Shown here: one piece after another, positions 1 to 8,498 of the stretch
Layout: every line of letters begins with the position of its first letter
Numbering within the stretch: the first letter of the stretch is position 1
Assembly (NCBI RefSeq): GCF_947497045.1
Contig: NZ_CANMEU010000004.1
Span: 310,001-374,000 of the forward strand
DNA length: 64,000 bases
DNA from: an uncultured Tateyamaria sp.
GTDB lineage: Bacteria > Pseudomonadota > Alphaproteobacteria > Rhodobacterales > Rhodobacteraceae
Reading direction: 5' to 3'
The notes under the pieces: generated by a model
What the model was told of the DNA's origin: nothing
The model's input: only the letters and a program-made list of their open reading frames with translations
The model's database searches: none
Program-made: the position numbers and the translations under genes

Positions 1-392
1 AACATGATGCCCTGATCGCCGGCCCCCTCTTCCTTGTCTGCGCGCGCATCCACGCCTTGGGCGATATGGGCGGATTGTTCGTGCAACAGGTTTGTGACTT
101 CGCAGGTGTTCCAGTGGAACTTGTCCTGTTCGTACCCGATATCCTTGATACAGGCGCGCGCGATCTCGTCGATCTTGCCCATATAGGTGTGCAGCTTGTC
201 CTGATCGCTCAGGCCAACCTCGCCCCCGATCACGACACGGTTGGTGGTGGCGAAGGTTTCACAAGCGACCCTCGCTTCGGGTTCTTGCGACAGAAATGCG
301 TCGAGAACGGCATCCGAAATCCGGTCACAGACCTTGTCCGGGTGACCTTCGGAAACGGATTCCGAGGTGAAAGTATAGTTTTGGCGGGACAT
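1..392 (-). CDS. metK: S-adenosylmethionine synthetase, N-terminal part (truncated by window edge)
   Basis: MetK makes S-adenosylmethionine from methionine and ATP in the cytoplasm. The first 130 codons are present, read from an ATG at 390-392. They contain the family opening with [16 protein letters not shown] near residue 8, the ATP-binding His in EGHPDK, and the later segment with [16 protein letters not shown], the methionine/ATP loop where the window ends. The start codon lies directly behind a SAM/SAH-type riboswitch whose 3' end contains the ribosome-binding GGAG, so translation should fall when SAM or SAH is high. It follows lnt with a 62-base gap. Identification is secure; the C-terminal two thirds lie outside the window. 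Confidence 0.97.
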   Translation of the reverse strand, partial: MSRQNYTFTSESVSEGHPDKVCDRISDAVLDAFLSQEPEARVACETFATTNRVVIGGEVGLSDQDKLHTYMGKIDEIARACIKDIGYEQDKFHWNTCEVTNLLHEQSAHIAQGVDARADKEEGAGDQGIM

Positions 393-395
393 ATA

Positions 396-440
396 TGCTC
401 CATTCAATGTGACCCCGTCGCGTCAGGAAGCCGTTGCGAC
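396..440 (-). promoter_or_regulatory. SAM/SAH-type riboswitch in the metK leader
   Basis: Read on the minus strand, a 5-bp stem GTCGC (440-436) / GCGAC (421-417) encloses the loop AACGGCTTCCTGA, followed by a linker and GGAGCA (401-396) just before the metK ATG. The stem, the ACGGCUUCCUGRCG loop and the GGAGCA segment match the SAM/SAH riboswitch class described upstream of metK in Rhodobacterales. In that class the GGAGCA element pairs back into the loop as a pseudoknot on ligand binding. Because GGAG here is also the metK ribosome site, translational repression is the likely mechanism. No separate terminator is seen. Confidence 0.9.
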
Positions 441-454
441 GGGCATGGACCCCG

Positions 455-1972
455 TTACGCGGAAGGTGGGGTGCCGTCAATGTGCTGCGTGCGCCGGGTA
501 CGGGCGCGATGCAACACGGCCACGATCAACCCGGCCAGCACCAGCACCACCCAAGGTAGATCACCCATCCGCGCATAGAGCGTCTGCGCGCCCGGGGCAG
601 GCAATGGCGCGTCAATATAGCCCGCCGTGTTCAAGGGCAGCGCCTTGGTGATCCGCCCCCGCGTGTCGATCATTGCGGATATCCCGGTATTGGCGGCGCG
701 CATCATCGGCAGTCCCTGTTCAATGGCGCGCATCCGGGCTTGCGCCAAATGCTGTTGCGGGCCGGATCGCGCCCCAAACCACGCATCATTTGTAAGCTGC
801 ATCAAAAACGCGGGCCGACTAGGCGTGCCGCCAACATCATGGGCAAAGACCGCCTCGTAGCAGATCAGCGGCAGCCCGGCACCAAGCGGTCCGAAATCCA
901 GCAGCCGTGGCCCTGGCCCGGCGGCATACCCGGTGTCGGAGCGTTCGGCCAATGCGCGGATGCCCATATTGCGAAACAGCCACTTGAAGGGCATGTACTC
1001 TCCGAACGGCACAAGGTGGTGCTTGTCATAGGTCTGGGCGACCCGCCCCCCCGCACCCAGCACCGCCAGGCTGTTGTAATACGCACCCCGGTCGTCGCGC
1101 CGTTGGATCCCGAGCACCACAGGCGCGCCCCGCGCCGCCTGGGCTGCGGCCTCAAGCACAGGGGTGGCGTTTTCCAAAAGGTAGGGCAGCGCGGTTTCAG
1201 GCCATACCACAAGGTCCGGCGCAGGCCCGGCGGCTGTTGCGTCGATCTGGCGGTCCACAAAGACCGGGATCAGGGCCGGGTCCCACTTTTCAGTTTGGGG
1301 GGCATTGGGTTGGACCAGCCGAACCGTGTGGCCCGTCAGAGTGTCAGGGGGCTGGACCACCGGGATCAGCAACGCAATCGTGGCCACAATGGCCCCTGCC
1401 CCACTCAAAATCAGGCGTTGCGCTGACATGATGAGCCCTGCGACCCCCAAAAGTGCGGCCGTCACCCCGTGCGGTCCGGCCCACGCCAGGGATTGCCCGA
1501 TATGCACATCAATCAGCGTTTGTGGCAGCATGGCCCAGGGAAAGCCCGTGAACAAATAGGCGCGCAGCATCTCGGCCCCCGTCCACGCCAAAACCAACAT
1601 CCACGTGCGCCCCCCCGCCCATTTGGCAAAGGCCAGCGCGAGCGCCCAGAACGCGCCCAGCAACAGTGCAAGCAGCACCAGTGCAAACGGGGCCATCCAG
1701 CCGGTTGTGGCCGCATCGACCTGAAAGGGCTCTGTGATCCAGTTGAGCGTCAGTGCAAAGTACGCCCAGCCCAAGGCCCACCCGAACGTCAGCGCGCGCA
1801 GGGTCGACCGGGCTGCACGCAGCAGCGCAAATCCGGCCAACATGGGCAACAGGATGAACGGTGCCAGATCAAATGGAGCATGGGCCAGCGCCCCCGCCGC
1901 CCCACCGCACAGGGCGAGGCAAAGCTGCACCCACGAGGGCCAAGCCCCAAACCGCGCAACCTGGGGTGTCAC
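455..1972 (-). CDS. lnt: apolipoprotein N-acyltransferase
   Basis: Lnt transfers the third acyl chain from phospholipid to the N-terminal cysteine of lipoproteins in the inner membrane. The 505-residue protein has an N-terminal block of hydrophobic helices (about residues 13-210) followed by a nitrilase-fold domain. The catalytic triad is visible: Glu259 in VVWPETALPY, Lys317 in YDKHHLVPFGEY and Cys371 in LICYEAVF. A further helix near the C-terminus and a basic tail close the protein, as usual. The GTG start overlaps the stop of the CorC gene by four bases (GTGA), so the two are translationally coupled. It is the last gene of the phoH-ybeY-corC-lnt group before metK. Confidence 0.96.
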   Translation of the reverse strand: MTPQVARFGAWPSWVQLCLALCGGAAGALAHAPFDLAPFILLPMLAGFALLRAARSTLRALTFGWALGWAYFALTLNWITEPFQVDAATTGWMAPFALVLLALLLGAFWALALAFAKWAGGRTWMLVLAWTGAEMLRAYLFTGFPWAMLPQTLIDVHIGQSLAWAGPHGVTAALLGVAGLIMSAQRLILSGAGAIVATIALLIPVVQPPDTLTGHTVRLVQPNAPQTEKWDPALIPVFVDRQIDATAAGPAPDLVVWPETALPYLLENATPVLEAAAQAARGAPVVLGIQRRDDRGAYYNSLAVLGAGGRVAQTYDKHHLVPFGEYMPFKWLFRNMGIRALAERSDTGYAAGPGPRLLDFGPLGAGLPLICYEAVFAHDVGGTPSRPAFLMQLTNDAWFGARSGPQQHLAQARMRAIEQGLPMMRAANTGISAMIDTRGRITKALPLNTAGYIDAPLPAPGAQTLYARMGDLPWVVLVLAGLIVAVLHRARTRRTQHIDGTPPSA

Positions 1973-2856
1973 GCAGCAGGCTCCGACCCGTTAAGACGCA
2001 CGCGCAATCGTTTGATGCGCCGCGGGTCAGCATCGATCACTTCGAATTCGGCACCATCAGGGTGTGGTACGACCTCGCCGCGTGCGGGCACACGACCCGC
2101 CAGCATGAAGACCAGCCCGCCAAGGGTGTCGATCTCTTCTTCGTCCACATCATCGTGGGTGGTCAGTGACGTGCCCGTCTCGGCCTCAAAATCGTCCAGC
2201 GGTGTCTTGGCCAGTGCCAGATAGCAGCCGGGTTTTTCACGGCTGAACAAAACGCCTTCGTCGACGTCGTGTTCATCTTCGATCTCGCCAATGACCTGTT
2301 CGATCAGGTCTTCGATGGTGACCAGCCCGTCAACCCCGCCATATTCGTCAATCACCAGCGCCATGTGACGCCGTTCGGTCTGCATCTTGGTCAGCAAGAC
2401 CCCGATGGTCATCGATGGGGGCACATAGAGCAGCGGCCGCAACTGGGCCCGCAAATCGAAATCCCGCGCATCGCCGTTGAACCCGTGATTGAGCGCGATG
2501 TCCTTGAGATGCGCAAATCCAAGAGGGGTGTCCAGCGTGCCCTCAAACACAGGCAGGCGCGTCATGCCGCTGTCCTTGAAGACCCCAACCAGTTCATCAA
2601 GGGTGATGGTGTCGGGCACCGCCGTAATGTCCGCGGATGGCACAGCCACATCTTCAACGCGCATGCGGCGCAGGTTGATCATGCCATGGCTTTGAGGTCG
2701 AGGGGGTGCGATTTCGGGGGGGGATTCCGAGGTATCAGCCGGACTGAGTGCGCCAATCACCCGCGCCAGAAATCCACCCGATGCGGCAGTTTCGGTGATG
2801 TCATTGTCTGACTGCGCGCGCTGCGCCGCGTCAGACGATCCGTCGTTTTCGCCCAT
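1969..2856 (-). CDS. ybeX: CorC/YbeX-type CBS-domain protein (hemolysin family)
   Basis: Cytosolic CorC/YbeX-family protein associated with magnesium/cobalt tolerance and, together with its neighbours, with ribosome and envelope maintenance. After a low-complexity N-terminus there are two CBS motifs (roughly residues 75-190: RRMRVEDVAVPSADI and later MTKMQTERRHMALVIDEYGG), an acidic linker (EIEDEHDVDE) and a C-terminal CorC/HlyC domain with GGLVFMLAGRVPARGE. I chose the ATG at 2856 (MGENDG), which has AGGAG just upstream. An in-frame ATG at 2889 would add 11 residues. No membrane segments are present, as is normal for the short CorC form. It overlaps lnt by four bases. Confidence 0.93.
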   Translation of the reverse strand: MGENDGSSDAAQRAQSDNDITETAASGGFLARVIGALSPADTSESPPEIAPPRPQSHGMINLRRMRVEDVAVPSADITAVPDTITLDELVGVFKDSGMTRLPVFEGTLDTPLGFAHLKDIALNHGFNGDARDFDLRAQLRPLLYVPPSMTIGVLLTKMQTERRHMALVIDEYGGVDGLVTIEDLIEQVIGEIEDEHDVDEGVLFSREKPGCYLALAKTPLDDFEAETGTSLTTHDDVDEEEIDTLGGLVFMLAGRVPARGEVVPHPDGAEFEVIDADPRRIKRLRVRLNGSEPAA

Positions 2857-2910
2857 TGGCTCCTGTCCAATTGTGGCAGCCCCGAACATCCGGGGCTGCT
2901 TTGATCCACC

Positions 2911-3405
2911 TCAATATGGGTCAGCTATGCCCAGAATGCCAAGTATTTCGACTTCGAGCGCTTCCATCCGTGACGCATCCGCATCACGGATATGGTCATA
3001 TCCCAATAAGTGCAGCGTTCCATGCACGATCAGATGCGTCACATGGTCCGAAAAGCGTTTGCCCTGCGCTTGCGCCTCGCGCGTGCAGGTCTCATAGGCG
3101 ATGGCGATATCCCCGAGACTGAGCGTGCCGTCCGGGTCCGCCTGCGGCACGCGCGGCACATCCCCATCCCCATCCGGGCCAAGCGCCGTTTCGGGCCAGC
3201 TGAGGACGTTTGTGGGGGTCGACTTTTCGCGGAATGTATCGTTCAGCGCAGCGATATGCGCATCGTCACAGCCCAGCACCGAGAGTTCGGCTGTGGGTAT
3301 GTCGAGATGATCCAGGGTGGCGTTGATCGCGCGCGTGACCACCGCCGCAAGATCCGTGTGGTGCCAGCGCTCGTCTTCGATCAGGATGTCGATGTCATGT
3401 ATCAT
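2911..3405 (-). CDS. ybeY: endoribonuclease YbeY (16S rRNA maturation)
   Basis: YbeY is a zinc-dependent single-strand RNase needed for 16S rRNA 3'-end maturation and ribosome quality control. The diagnostic metal motif is [15 protein letters not shown], with the three zinc histidines spaced HxxxHxxxxxH. The N-terminus ([11 protein letters not shown]) and the [18 protein letters not shown] segment are typical. The start at 3405 gives 164 residues, the usual length; the frame runs open further upstream, but only through a short repeat-like intergenic sequence. It lies 63 bases downstream of phoH and 54 bases upstream of corC in the conserved ybeZ-ybeY-ybeX arrangement. Confidence 0.95.
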   Translation of the reverse strand: MIHDIDILIEDERWHHTDLAAVVTRAINATLDHLDIPTAELSVLGCDDAHIAALNDTFREKSTPTNVLSWPETALGPDGDGDVPRVPQADPDGTLSLGDIAIAYETCTREAQAQGKRFSDHVTHLIVHGTLHLLGYDHIRDADASRMEALEVEILGILGIADPY

Positions 3406-3413
3406 ATGTCGGA

Positions 3414-3467
3414 CCGGGGGTTTCACACCCCCGGAACCCCCGTGGAGTTTGTATGGCAAGATGAAGG
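3414..3467. repeat. intergenic stem-loop plus short dispersed repeat between phoH and ybeY
   Basis: A 7-bp hairpin CCGGGGG / CCCCCGG (3414-3420 and 3428-3434, loop TTTCACA) is followed by CCCCGTGGAGTTTGTATGG and CAAGATGAAGG. The second part resembles the sequence at 58911-58943 (CCCCGGAGTTTATTTCGC, AAGATGAAG), so it looks like a member of a dispersed intergenic element. It fills the whole gap between the phoH stop and the ybeY start. Whether it attenuates transcription is not clear, since no T-run follows on either strand. Confidence 0.5.
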
Positions 3468-3468
3468 A

Positions 3469-4461
3469 TCAGCCCGCTTCGGTGTCGGCCTCGTAGGCTT
3501 CGATGATCGCGGCCACAAGCGGGTGGCGCACAACGTCCTTGGAGGTGAAGTAATTGAAGCTGATCTTGGGCACGGATTTCAGCAGCCGTTCCGCGTCCGA
3601 GAGCCCTGATGGGACACCGCGCGGCAGGTCGATTTGTGTGCGGTCCCCGGTGATCACCATGCGCGAGCCTTCGCCAAGCCGGGTCAGGAACATCTTCATC
3701 TGCATGGTGGTCGCGTTCTGTGCTTCGTCCAGCACGACAAAGGCGCGCGACAGCGTGCGCCCACGCATGAAAGCCAGTGGCGCGATCTCGATGGTTTTTT
3801 CCTCCTTCAGTTTCGCCAGTTGCTTGCCCGGCAGAAAGTCGTTCAGCGCATCGTAAAGCGGCTGCATATAGGGATCGACTTTCTCCTCCTGGGTGCCGGG
3901 CAGAAAACCCAGCCGCTCACCTGCCTCGACCGCCGGGCGGCACAGGATGATCTTGTCCACATGGCCCGAGATAAACATCGACACGCCGACCGCGACGGCC
4001 AGATACGTCTTGCCCGTGCCCGCAGGTCCGATCCCGAAGGCCAGTTCATTGTCAAAGAGCGACTGCACATAGGCCTTTTGCGCATCTGTGCGCGGCTCGA
4101 CCAGTTTCTTGCGTGTCTTGATCTCGATCCGGTTGCCCACTGGCATTTCAAGCTGGTCACCCTGCCGCGTGCCGGTGCCCGCCTCGGAGGGGCCCATCCG
4201 CAATTCGCGGTCCACATCCGCCGGTGCCACCTCTTTGCCCGCCTCAAGGCGTAGGTAGAGCGCGTTCAGCACAGCTGCTGCGCGGTTCTGCACGCCCTCT
4301 TCACCCATGACGCCAATCACATTGCCGCGGCGCACGATCTGCACCTCAAGCGCGGTTTCGATGGCCGTCAGGTGGCTGTCATAGGGGCCGCACAGATCAA
4401 TCAGCAGCCGATTGTCGGGAAATTCCAGAACCACTTCTTTGGAGGGTTGATCCAGGGTCAA
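3469..4461 (-). CDS. phoH: PhoH-family ATPase (YbeZ)
   Basis: PhoH/YbeZ-type P-loop ATPase, a predicted RNA helicase-like partner of YbeY. Motifs are clear: Walker A GPAGTGKTYLA, Walker B FVVLDEAQN, and the downstream TRLGEGSRMVITGDRTQIDLP segment containing the sensor region. The N-terminal part carries the family's KH-like region (LLIDLCGPYDSHLTAIE). I place the start at the TTG of 4461 because AAGGAG lies six bases upstream and the product (330 residues) begins MTLDQPSKEVVLEFPDN, as in relatives. An upstream in-frame TTG at 4533 has no such site. It is the first gene of the phoH-ybeY-corC-lnt run. Confidence 0.94.
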   Translation of the reverse strand: MTLDQPSKEVVLEFPDNRLLIDLCGPYDSHLTAIETALEVQIVRRGNVIGVMGEEGVQNRAAAVLNALYLRLEAGKEVAPADVDRELRMGPSEAGTGTRQGDQLEMPVGNRIEIKTRKKLVEPRTDAQKAYVQSLFDNELAFGIGPAGTGKTYLAVAVGVSMFISGHVDKIILCRPAVEAGERLGFLPGTQEEKVDPYMQPLYDALNDFLPGKQLAKLKEEKTIEIAPLAFMRGRTLSRAFVVLDEAQNATTMQMKMFLTRLGEGSRMVITGDRTQIDLPRGVPSGLSDAERLLKSVPKISFNYFTSKDVVRHPLVAAIIEAYEADTEAG

Positions 4462-4564
4462 GGCCTGCTCCTTGTTTGCGAGATTTGCGAGTCTGTTTGG
4501 GTCAAGCGTGACAAGTTCCCGTCGCGGGTGCAACGCCGTGACCCGTCATTTCATGGATTTGAAA

Positions 4565-4600
4565 CAAAAAAGGCCGGGGCGTCTGCAACGCTCCGGCCTT
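4565..4600 (-). terminator. rho-independent terminator after the lipoprotein gene
   Basis: On the minus strand a strong GC hairpin (arms AAGGCCGGAGCG and CGCCCCGGCCTT, loop TTGCAGA, one G-T pair) is followed at once by TTTTTTG. It begins 21 bases after the lipoprotein stop codon and separates that transcript from phoH. Confidence 0.85.
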
Positions 4601-4620
4601 GATGTGGAATGTGGCGCGGA

Positions 4621-4923
4621 TCAGTTGGGGTCCCGAATGCGCGAGCCACCTTTGAAGTCGCCTGCGGTGCGGGTGGGTTCGGCCACGCCCGAACAGACCG
4701 GTTTGCCGTATTGGTCGAGCCGGGCTGACAGGTACCCTTCGACACCGTCGTCGATGATCCAGTGATCACAGCCGTTGGGATCGACCCAGATGCCCGCCTG
4801 AAGCTGGCTGAGGTCTTTGCGATCCGTCCCCCGGTCCACCGTTTTGTCCGGCGGCAGGCCATCGCCACACGCGGCAAGAGCGAGGGCTGCGATCAGGGCG
4901 GGAACGAGTTTATACTTTGTCAT
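4621..4923 (-). CDS. small lipoprotein with an IWVDPxGCxHW module
   Basis: A 100-residue predicted lipoprotein of unknown function. The signal sequence ends in a lipobox L16-A17-A18-C19 (LALAAC), so Cys19 should be lipidated and the protein exported to the envelope. Residues 45-77 form a short module, IWVDPNGCDHWIIDDGVEGY followed by GKPVC. The module recurs almost unchanged in the adjacent OmpA-domain protein (IWVDPDGCEHWVMDDGAEGY ... GIPVC), so the two genes share a domain, probably by local duplication. The ATG at 4923 has AGGGACG upstream. It lies 12 bases after the OmpA gene and probably shares its transcript. A strong terminator follows. Confidence 0.88.
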   Translation of the reverse strand: MTKYKLVPALIAALALAACGDGLPPDKTVDRGTDRKDLSQLQAGIWVDPNGCDHWIIDDGVEGYLSARLDQYGKPVCSGVAEPTRTAGDFKGGSRIRDPN

Positions 4924-4935
4924 TATAAGCGTCCC

Positions 4936-5535
4936 TTACTGAATGCAGATGATTTCGACACGGCGGTTCTTGGCCATGCCTTGTGCAGTGTTGTTGGCCG
5001 CCGCGGGCTGCCGTTCACCGTAACCGCGCACATCCGCGATCCGCGCCCCCGAGGCCTGGGCCACAGCCGCGACCGCATTGGCCCGGTTCAGCGACAAGCG
5101 CAGGTTATAGGCATCGCTCGCCCGGCTGTCAGTGTGACCGGTGATGATGAAGCTGGTCGCGGTCGAACTGTTAAAGAACTCTGTCAGACGCTGTTTGCCA
5201 GCGGCGTGGATGCGGAAGCTGTCCGTTTTAAAGAACTGATCGGACTGCATCACACCGCAGACGTTCCCACGGCGGCAGACCGGGATCCCTTTGCGGTTGG
5301 TGTGGGGCGTCATGTAGCCTTCGGCCCCGTCGTCCATCACCCAATGCTCGCACCCGTCCGGGTCCACCCAGATCGTCGGTATGTACTGGCCCTTGTCGCG
5401 CCCATTTTGCGAGCGCGTGTCCGTGCTAAAGTTTTGCGCCGATACCGGCACTGCCATTGCCAATGTCAGAACCACAGCGGTGGCAGCCGCCATGGTCAAA
5501 AGCTTTTTTACTGTTTGGGAATACAAATTCGCCAC
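4936..5535 (-). CDS. OmpA-family envelope protein with the same IWVDPxGCxHW module
   Basis: Exported protein of about 199 residues. It has a signal peptide (KKLLTMAAATAVVLTLAMAVPVSAQ), then the short module IWVDPDGCEHWVMDDGAEGY and GIPVC shared with its neighbour, then a C-terminal OmpA-like peptidoglycan-binding domain (FIITGHTDSRASDAYNLRLS, DVRGYGERQP, NRRVEIICIQ). The OmpA domain binds diaminopimelate peptidoglycan in relatives; the role of the module is unknown. I chose the GTG at 5535, which has AAAGGGAC upstream; a longer frame reaches 5628. The pair is inserted between miaB and phoH. Confidence 0.88.
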   Translation of the reverse strand: MANLYSQTVKKLLTMAAATAVVLTLAMAVPVSAQNFSTDTRSQNGRDKGQYIPTIWVDPDGCEHWVMDDGAEGYMTPHTNRKGIPVCRRGNVCGVMQSDQFFKTDSFRIHAAGKQRLTEFFNSSTATSFIITGHTDSRASDAYNLRLSLNRANAVAAVAQASGARIADVRGYGERQPAAANNTAQGMAKNRRVEIICIQ

Positions 5536-5693
5536 AGCCCTGTCCCTTTTTGTTGGTCCCCCGCAAAGACCATCAACACGTCTGAATGCCAGACCGACCT
5601 CTGCAATACTGCGCAAAACCGTATGCAATTATTAACGTTCTGTGAACCCGGTATTACCAGATATTGTGCCTTAAATCGGCACACTTACCATAA

Positions 5694-5713
5694 GACCGCG
5701 CAATTTCGCGGTC
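5694..5713 (-). terminator. stem-loop after miaB
   Basis: Perfect 7-bp inverted repeat GACCGCG / CGCGGTC with a 6-base loop, 21 bases past the miaB stop. On the minus strand it is followed by TTATGG, a weak U-tract, so it may be a modest terminator. The rest of the 199-base gap up to the OmpA gene is AT-richer and probably holds that gene's promoter, but I cannot place -35 and -10 boxes with confidence. Confidence 0.5.
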
Positions 5714-5734
5714 GAATTCATCCCATACGGGCGT

Positions 5735-7057
5735 TTAAACCAGTATTCCTGCCAGCGAATTGGTTGAGGCGCTGGTGATTCTCACCGGGGCGATTTGCCC
5801 GATCTCAACAGCGGCATTATCCACGTGGACGGCATGCAGATACTCGCTTTTGCCGCCCATCTGCCCGACCAGCCGCCCCGGCTTTTCGAACAGCACATTG
5901 ACGGTGCGCCCCACCATACCGTTCTGAATGGCGCGCTGTTGCTGGGTGATCAGCGCCTGAAGCCGTTGCAGCCGGTCGTCGGCTACGGCCACATCCACTT
6001 GCGCCCGCTCAGCCGCAGGGGTGCCGGGCCGGGTCGAGTATTTGAACGAATAGGCGTAGCCGTAATTTACCTCCTCAACCAGATCGAGGGTGGCCTGAAA
6101 GTCCGCCTCGGTTTCTTCGGGGAAGCCCACGATGAAATCGCCCGACATCACGATATCTGGCCGCGCCGCCCGAATCCGTTCGATCAGTCGCAGGTAGCTG
6201 TCGGCGGTGTGGCTGCGGTTCATCCGTTTGAGGATCTTGTCGCTGCCCGACTGCACCGGCAGATGCAGATAGGGCATCAGTTTGGCGCAGGTACCGTGCG
6301 CCTCGATCAGGTCGTCGGTCATGTCGTTGGGATGACTGGTGGTAAAGCGGATGCGTTCCAGCCCGTCCACACGGTCCAGATCCCAGATCAGCTTGGCGAG
6401 CGTATAGTCCGATCCATCCGGCCCCGCCCCGTGATAGGCATTCACATTCTGGCCCAGCAACGTGATTTCACGCACGCCGCGTTCGACCAGATTGCGCGCC
6501 TCGTCCATGATGCGCGACACCGGGCGCGACACCTCGGCCCCGCGGGTATAGGGCACCACACAGAACGCACAAAACTTGTCGCACCCTTCCTGCACGGTCA
6601 GAAACGCACTTGGGCCGCGCTTGGCCTTGGGGCGCGATGTCAGCTTTTCGAACTTGTCTTCCTCGGGGAAGTCCGTATCGAGGGCGGTGGCCCCTGTGCG
6701 GGTCTTGGCCTCCATCTCGGGCAGGCGGTGATAGCTTTGGGGGCCGACAACCAGATCGACGGCAGGCTGGCGACGCATGATCTCGGCCCCTTCGGCCTGG
6801 GCCACACATCCGGCCACACCGATCTTGAGGTCCGGTTTGCCCTTTTTCAGCGCCTTGAGCCGCCCCAATTCGGAATAGGTTTTCTCGGCGGCCTTTTCGC
6901 GGATGTGGCAGGTGTTGAGCAGGATCATATCCGCCTCATCCGCAGACGTGGTTTCCACATAGCCCTGCCCGCCCAGTGCTTCGGCCATGCGCTCACTGTC
7001 ATAGACGTTCATCTGACAGCCATAGGTCTTGATAAAGAGCTTTTTAGGCGTCGACAT
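5735..7057 (-). CDS. miaB: tRNA-2-methylthio-N6-dimethylallyladenosine synthase
   Basis: Radical-SAM methylthiotransferase that converts i6A37 to ms2i6A37 in tRNAs reading UNN codons. The N-terminal UPF0004 domain carries three cluster cysteines (Cys14 in KTYGCQMN, Cys50 in LLNTCHIRE, Cys84 in VAGCVAQ). The radical-SAM motif is GCDKFCAFC (Cys159, Cys163, Cys166), followed by [12 protein letters not shown]-like RNA-binding region ends the 440-residue protein. The length and order are standard. The gene is alone at this position, with the OmpA/lipoprotein pair downstream on the same strand and a divergent gene upstream. Confidence 0.97.
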   Translation of the reverse strand: MSTPKKLFIKTYGCQMNVYDSERMAEALGGQGYVETTSADEADMILLNTCHIREKAAEKTYSELGRLKALKKGKPDLKIGVAGCVAQAEGAEIMRRQPAVDLVVGPQSYHRLPEMEAKTRTGATALDTDFPEEDKFEKLTSRPKAKRGPSAFLTVQEGCDKFCAFCVVPYTRGAEVSRPVSRIMDEARNLVERGVREITLLGQNVNAYHGAGPDGSDYTLAKLIWDLDRVDGLERIRFTTSHPNDMTDDLIEAHGTCAKLMPYLHLPVQSGSDKILKRMNRSHTADSYLRLIERIRAARPDIVMSGDFIVGFPEETEADFQATLDLVEEVNYGYAYSFKYSTRPGTPAAERAQVDVAVADDRLQRLQALITQQQRAIQNGMVGRTVNVLFEKPGRLVGQMGGKSEYLHAVHVDNAAVEIGQIAPVRITSASTNSLAGILV

Positions 7058-7176
7058 GGGGCGTATCCGGGGTTGAGGAAAATCAGGCTGGCGATGTAAC
7101 AGTGCCTCGCCGATCTTGCAATGGAGCGCGGTTTAACCGAATGAAAGGGTTAAGCGGTGCATATCCCGGAGCACAT

Positions 7177-8043
7177 ATGCGTTTTGACAGTCTGACCCAG
7201 TTCGTAAAAACCCCCGAAGCGGTGCCTGCCAAGGGTCCGGTTGCCGTGGTTCTGGTCGAGGACAATATCGAGGTGGCCACCACTTTGCGCCACCACTTGC
7301 AGGCCGGTTTTGCCCACGTCATCGCCTGTATGCCCACCGATTTCGACATGCCGCGCGATCTGGTCGAGGATGTGATCCGCATCGACTATGACATGTCCGT
7401 CGAGGGCGCGCTGGAGGGCGCGATCAATCCGATCATCGCCGCTGTTCCTGCGGGCACGTGGCTTTATTACTGTTACAACGCCGAATTTCTGTTTCACCCG
7501 TTTTGCGAAACGCGGTCGGTGGGCGAAATGCTCGCCTTTCATACCGAAGAACGGCGCGACGGCATGCTGACCTATGTGGTGGACCTGTATTCCGACGACC
7601 TTTGGGAGCATCCTGACGCGGTGTCCCTTGATCGGGCGCATCTGGATCGCTCCGGTTATTATGCGTTGGCGCGGCCTGATGCGCAGGGTCATCCCAAGGA
7701 ACGCCAGTTGGATTTTTTCGGGGGGCTGCGCTGGCGCTATGAGGAACACGTGCCCGAAGCCCGTCGCAAGATCGACCGGATTTCTTTGTTCAAGACCAAG
7801 CCGGGGCTGAAACTACGCCCCGATCACACGCTGAATGACGAGGAATACAACACCTATGCCTGCAAATGGCATCACAACCTCACGGCCGCCATCTGTTCCT
7901 TCCGCACCGCCAAGGCGCTGAAGCAGAACCCCGGCAGCACCTACGATATCCATACCTTCAAATGGCATAATTCGGCTCCATTCGAGTGGCATTCCCGCCA
8001 GCTCCTCGATCTGGGGCTGATGGAGCCGGGACAGTGGTTTTAG
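7177..8043 (+). CDS. putative glycosyltransferase-like protein, function unknown
   Basis: A 288-residue cytoplasmic protein without signal or membrane segments. The start (VAVVLVEDNIEVATTLRHHL), the following acidic stretch and GTWLYYCYNAEFLFHPF resemble GT-A type (family 2/92-like) glycosyltransferase folds, but I do not see a convincing canonical DxD catalytic pair, so the assignment is tentative. The C-terminal half is rich in His and Trp (CKWHHNLTAAICSF, FKWHNSAPFEWHSR). The ATG at 7177 has CGGAG six bases upstream; the frame also extends upstream without a ribosome site. It is divergent from miaB and stands alone. Confidence 0.6.
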   Translation: MRFDSLTQFVKTPEAVPAKGPVAVVLVEDNIEVATTLRHHLQAGFAHVIACMPTDFDMPRDLVEDVIRIDYDMSVEGALEGAINPIIAAVPAGTWLYYCYNAEFLFHPFCETRSVGEMLAFHTEERRDGMLTYVVDLYSDDLWEHPDAVSLDRAHLDRSGYYALARPDAQGHPKERQLDFFGGLRWRYEEHVPEARRKIDRISLFKTKPGLKLRPDHTLNDEEYNTYACKWHHNLTAAICSFRTAKALKQNPGSTYDIHTFKWHNSAPFEWHSRQLLDLGLMEPGQWF

Positions 8044-8062
8044 CGCACCAAGCCTCCCGCAT

Positions 8063-8091
8063 TTGAGAGATTGAGCGATTTGGGGTAGTCT
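8063..8091 (+). promoter_or_regulatory. sigma-70-type promoter of the DUF1428 gene
   Basis: TTGAGA (8063-8068) and TAGTCT (8086-8091) with a 17-base spacer, about 35 bases before the start codon at 8127. Spacing is ideal and both boxes are close to consensus. This is a prediction by eye. Confidence 0.5.
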
Positions 8092-8126
8092 TGGACCCAT
8101 CACCAATCGCAGATGGGAGTGCTGAG

Positions 8127-8498
8127 ATGAGTTATGTAGATGGCTTTGTGGCCGCCGTGCCCACGGACAAAAAGGCGGCATTCATCGCCCATGCCAAACA
8201 GTCTTGGCCGATCTTTCAAGAAATGGGTGCGCTGGCGCAGTGGGAATGCTGGGGCGATGAAGTGCCAGATGGCGAGATGACGTCATTCCCCATGGCTGTG
8301 AAAGCCAAAGAAGGCGAGACCGTCGTGTTTTCCTGGGTGATATGGCCAGACCGCGCCACCCGCGATGCCAGTTGGGAGCGGATGATGAGCGACCCCGAGA
8401 TGGAACAGAAAATGGGCGAGATGCCCTTTGACGGCAAACGCATGATCTATGGCGGGTTCCAACCTGTGTTCATGCAAGGTGCGACGCCGTCGGCCTAG
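8127..8498 (+). CDS. DUF1428 family protein
   Basis: A 123-residue soluble protein of the DUF1428 family, which has a dimeric alpha/beta-barrel (ferredoxin-like) fold and no established function. Recognisable features are the opening MSYVDGFVAAVPTDKKAAFI, WECWGDEVPDGEMTSFP, and the end GKRMIYGGFQPV. The start at 8127 (MSYVDG) is the family start; an upstream ATG in frame would add 12 atypical residues. Its last four bases overlap the end of the convergent PhyH gene. Confidence 0.88.
   Translation: MSYVDGFVAAVPTDKKAAFIAHAKQSWPIFQEMGALAQWECWGDEVPDGEMTSFPMAVKAKEGETVVFSWVIWPDRATRDASWERMMSDPEMEQKMGEMPFDGKRMIYGGFQPVFMQGATPSA

Noticed and set aside
4571-4600. Terminator hairpin taken as a riboswitch for phoH
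   Set aside because: It is a simple hairpin with a T-run on the minus strand, oriented to end the lipoprotein transcript.
5795-7099. 434-codon open frame on the plus strand
   Set aside because: Antisense to miaB, with no family similarity.
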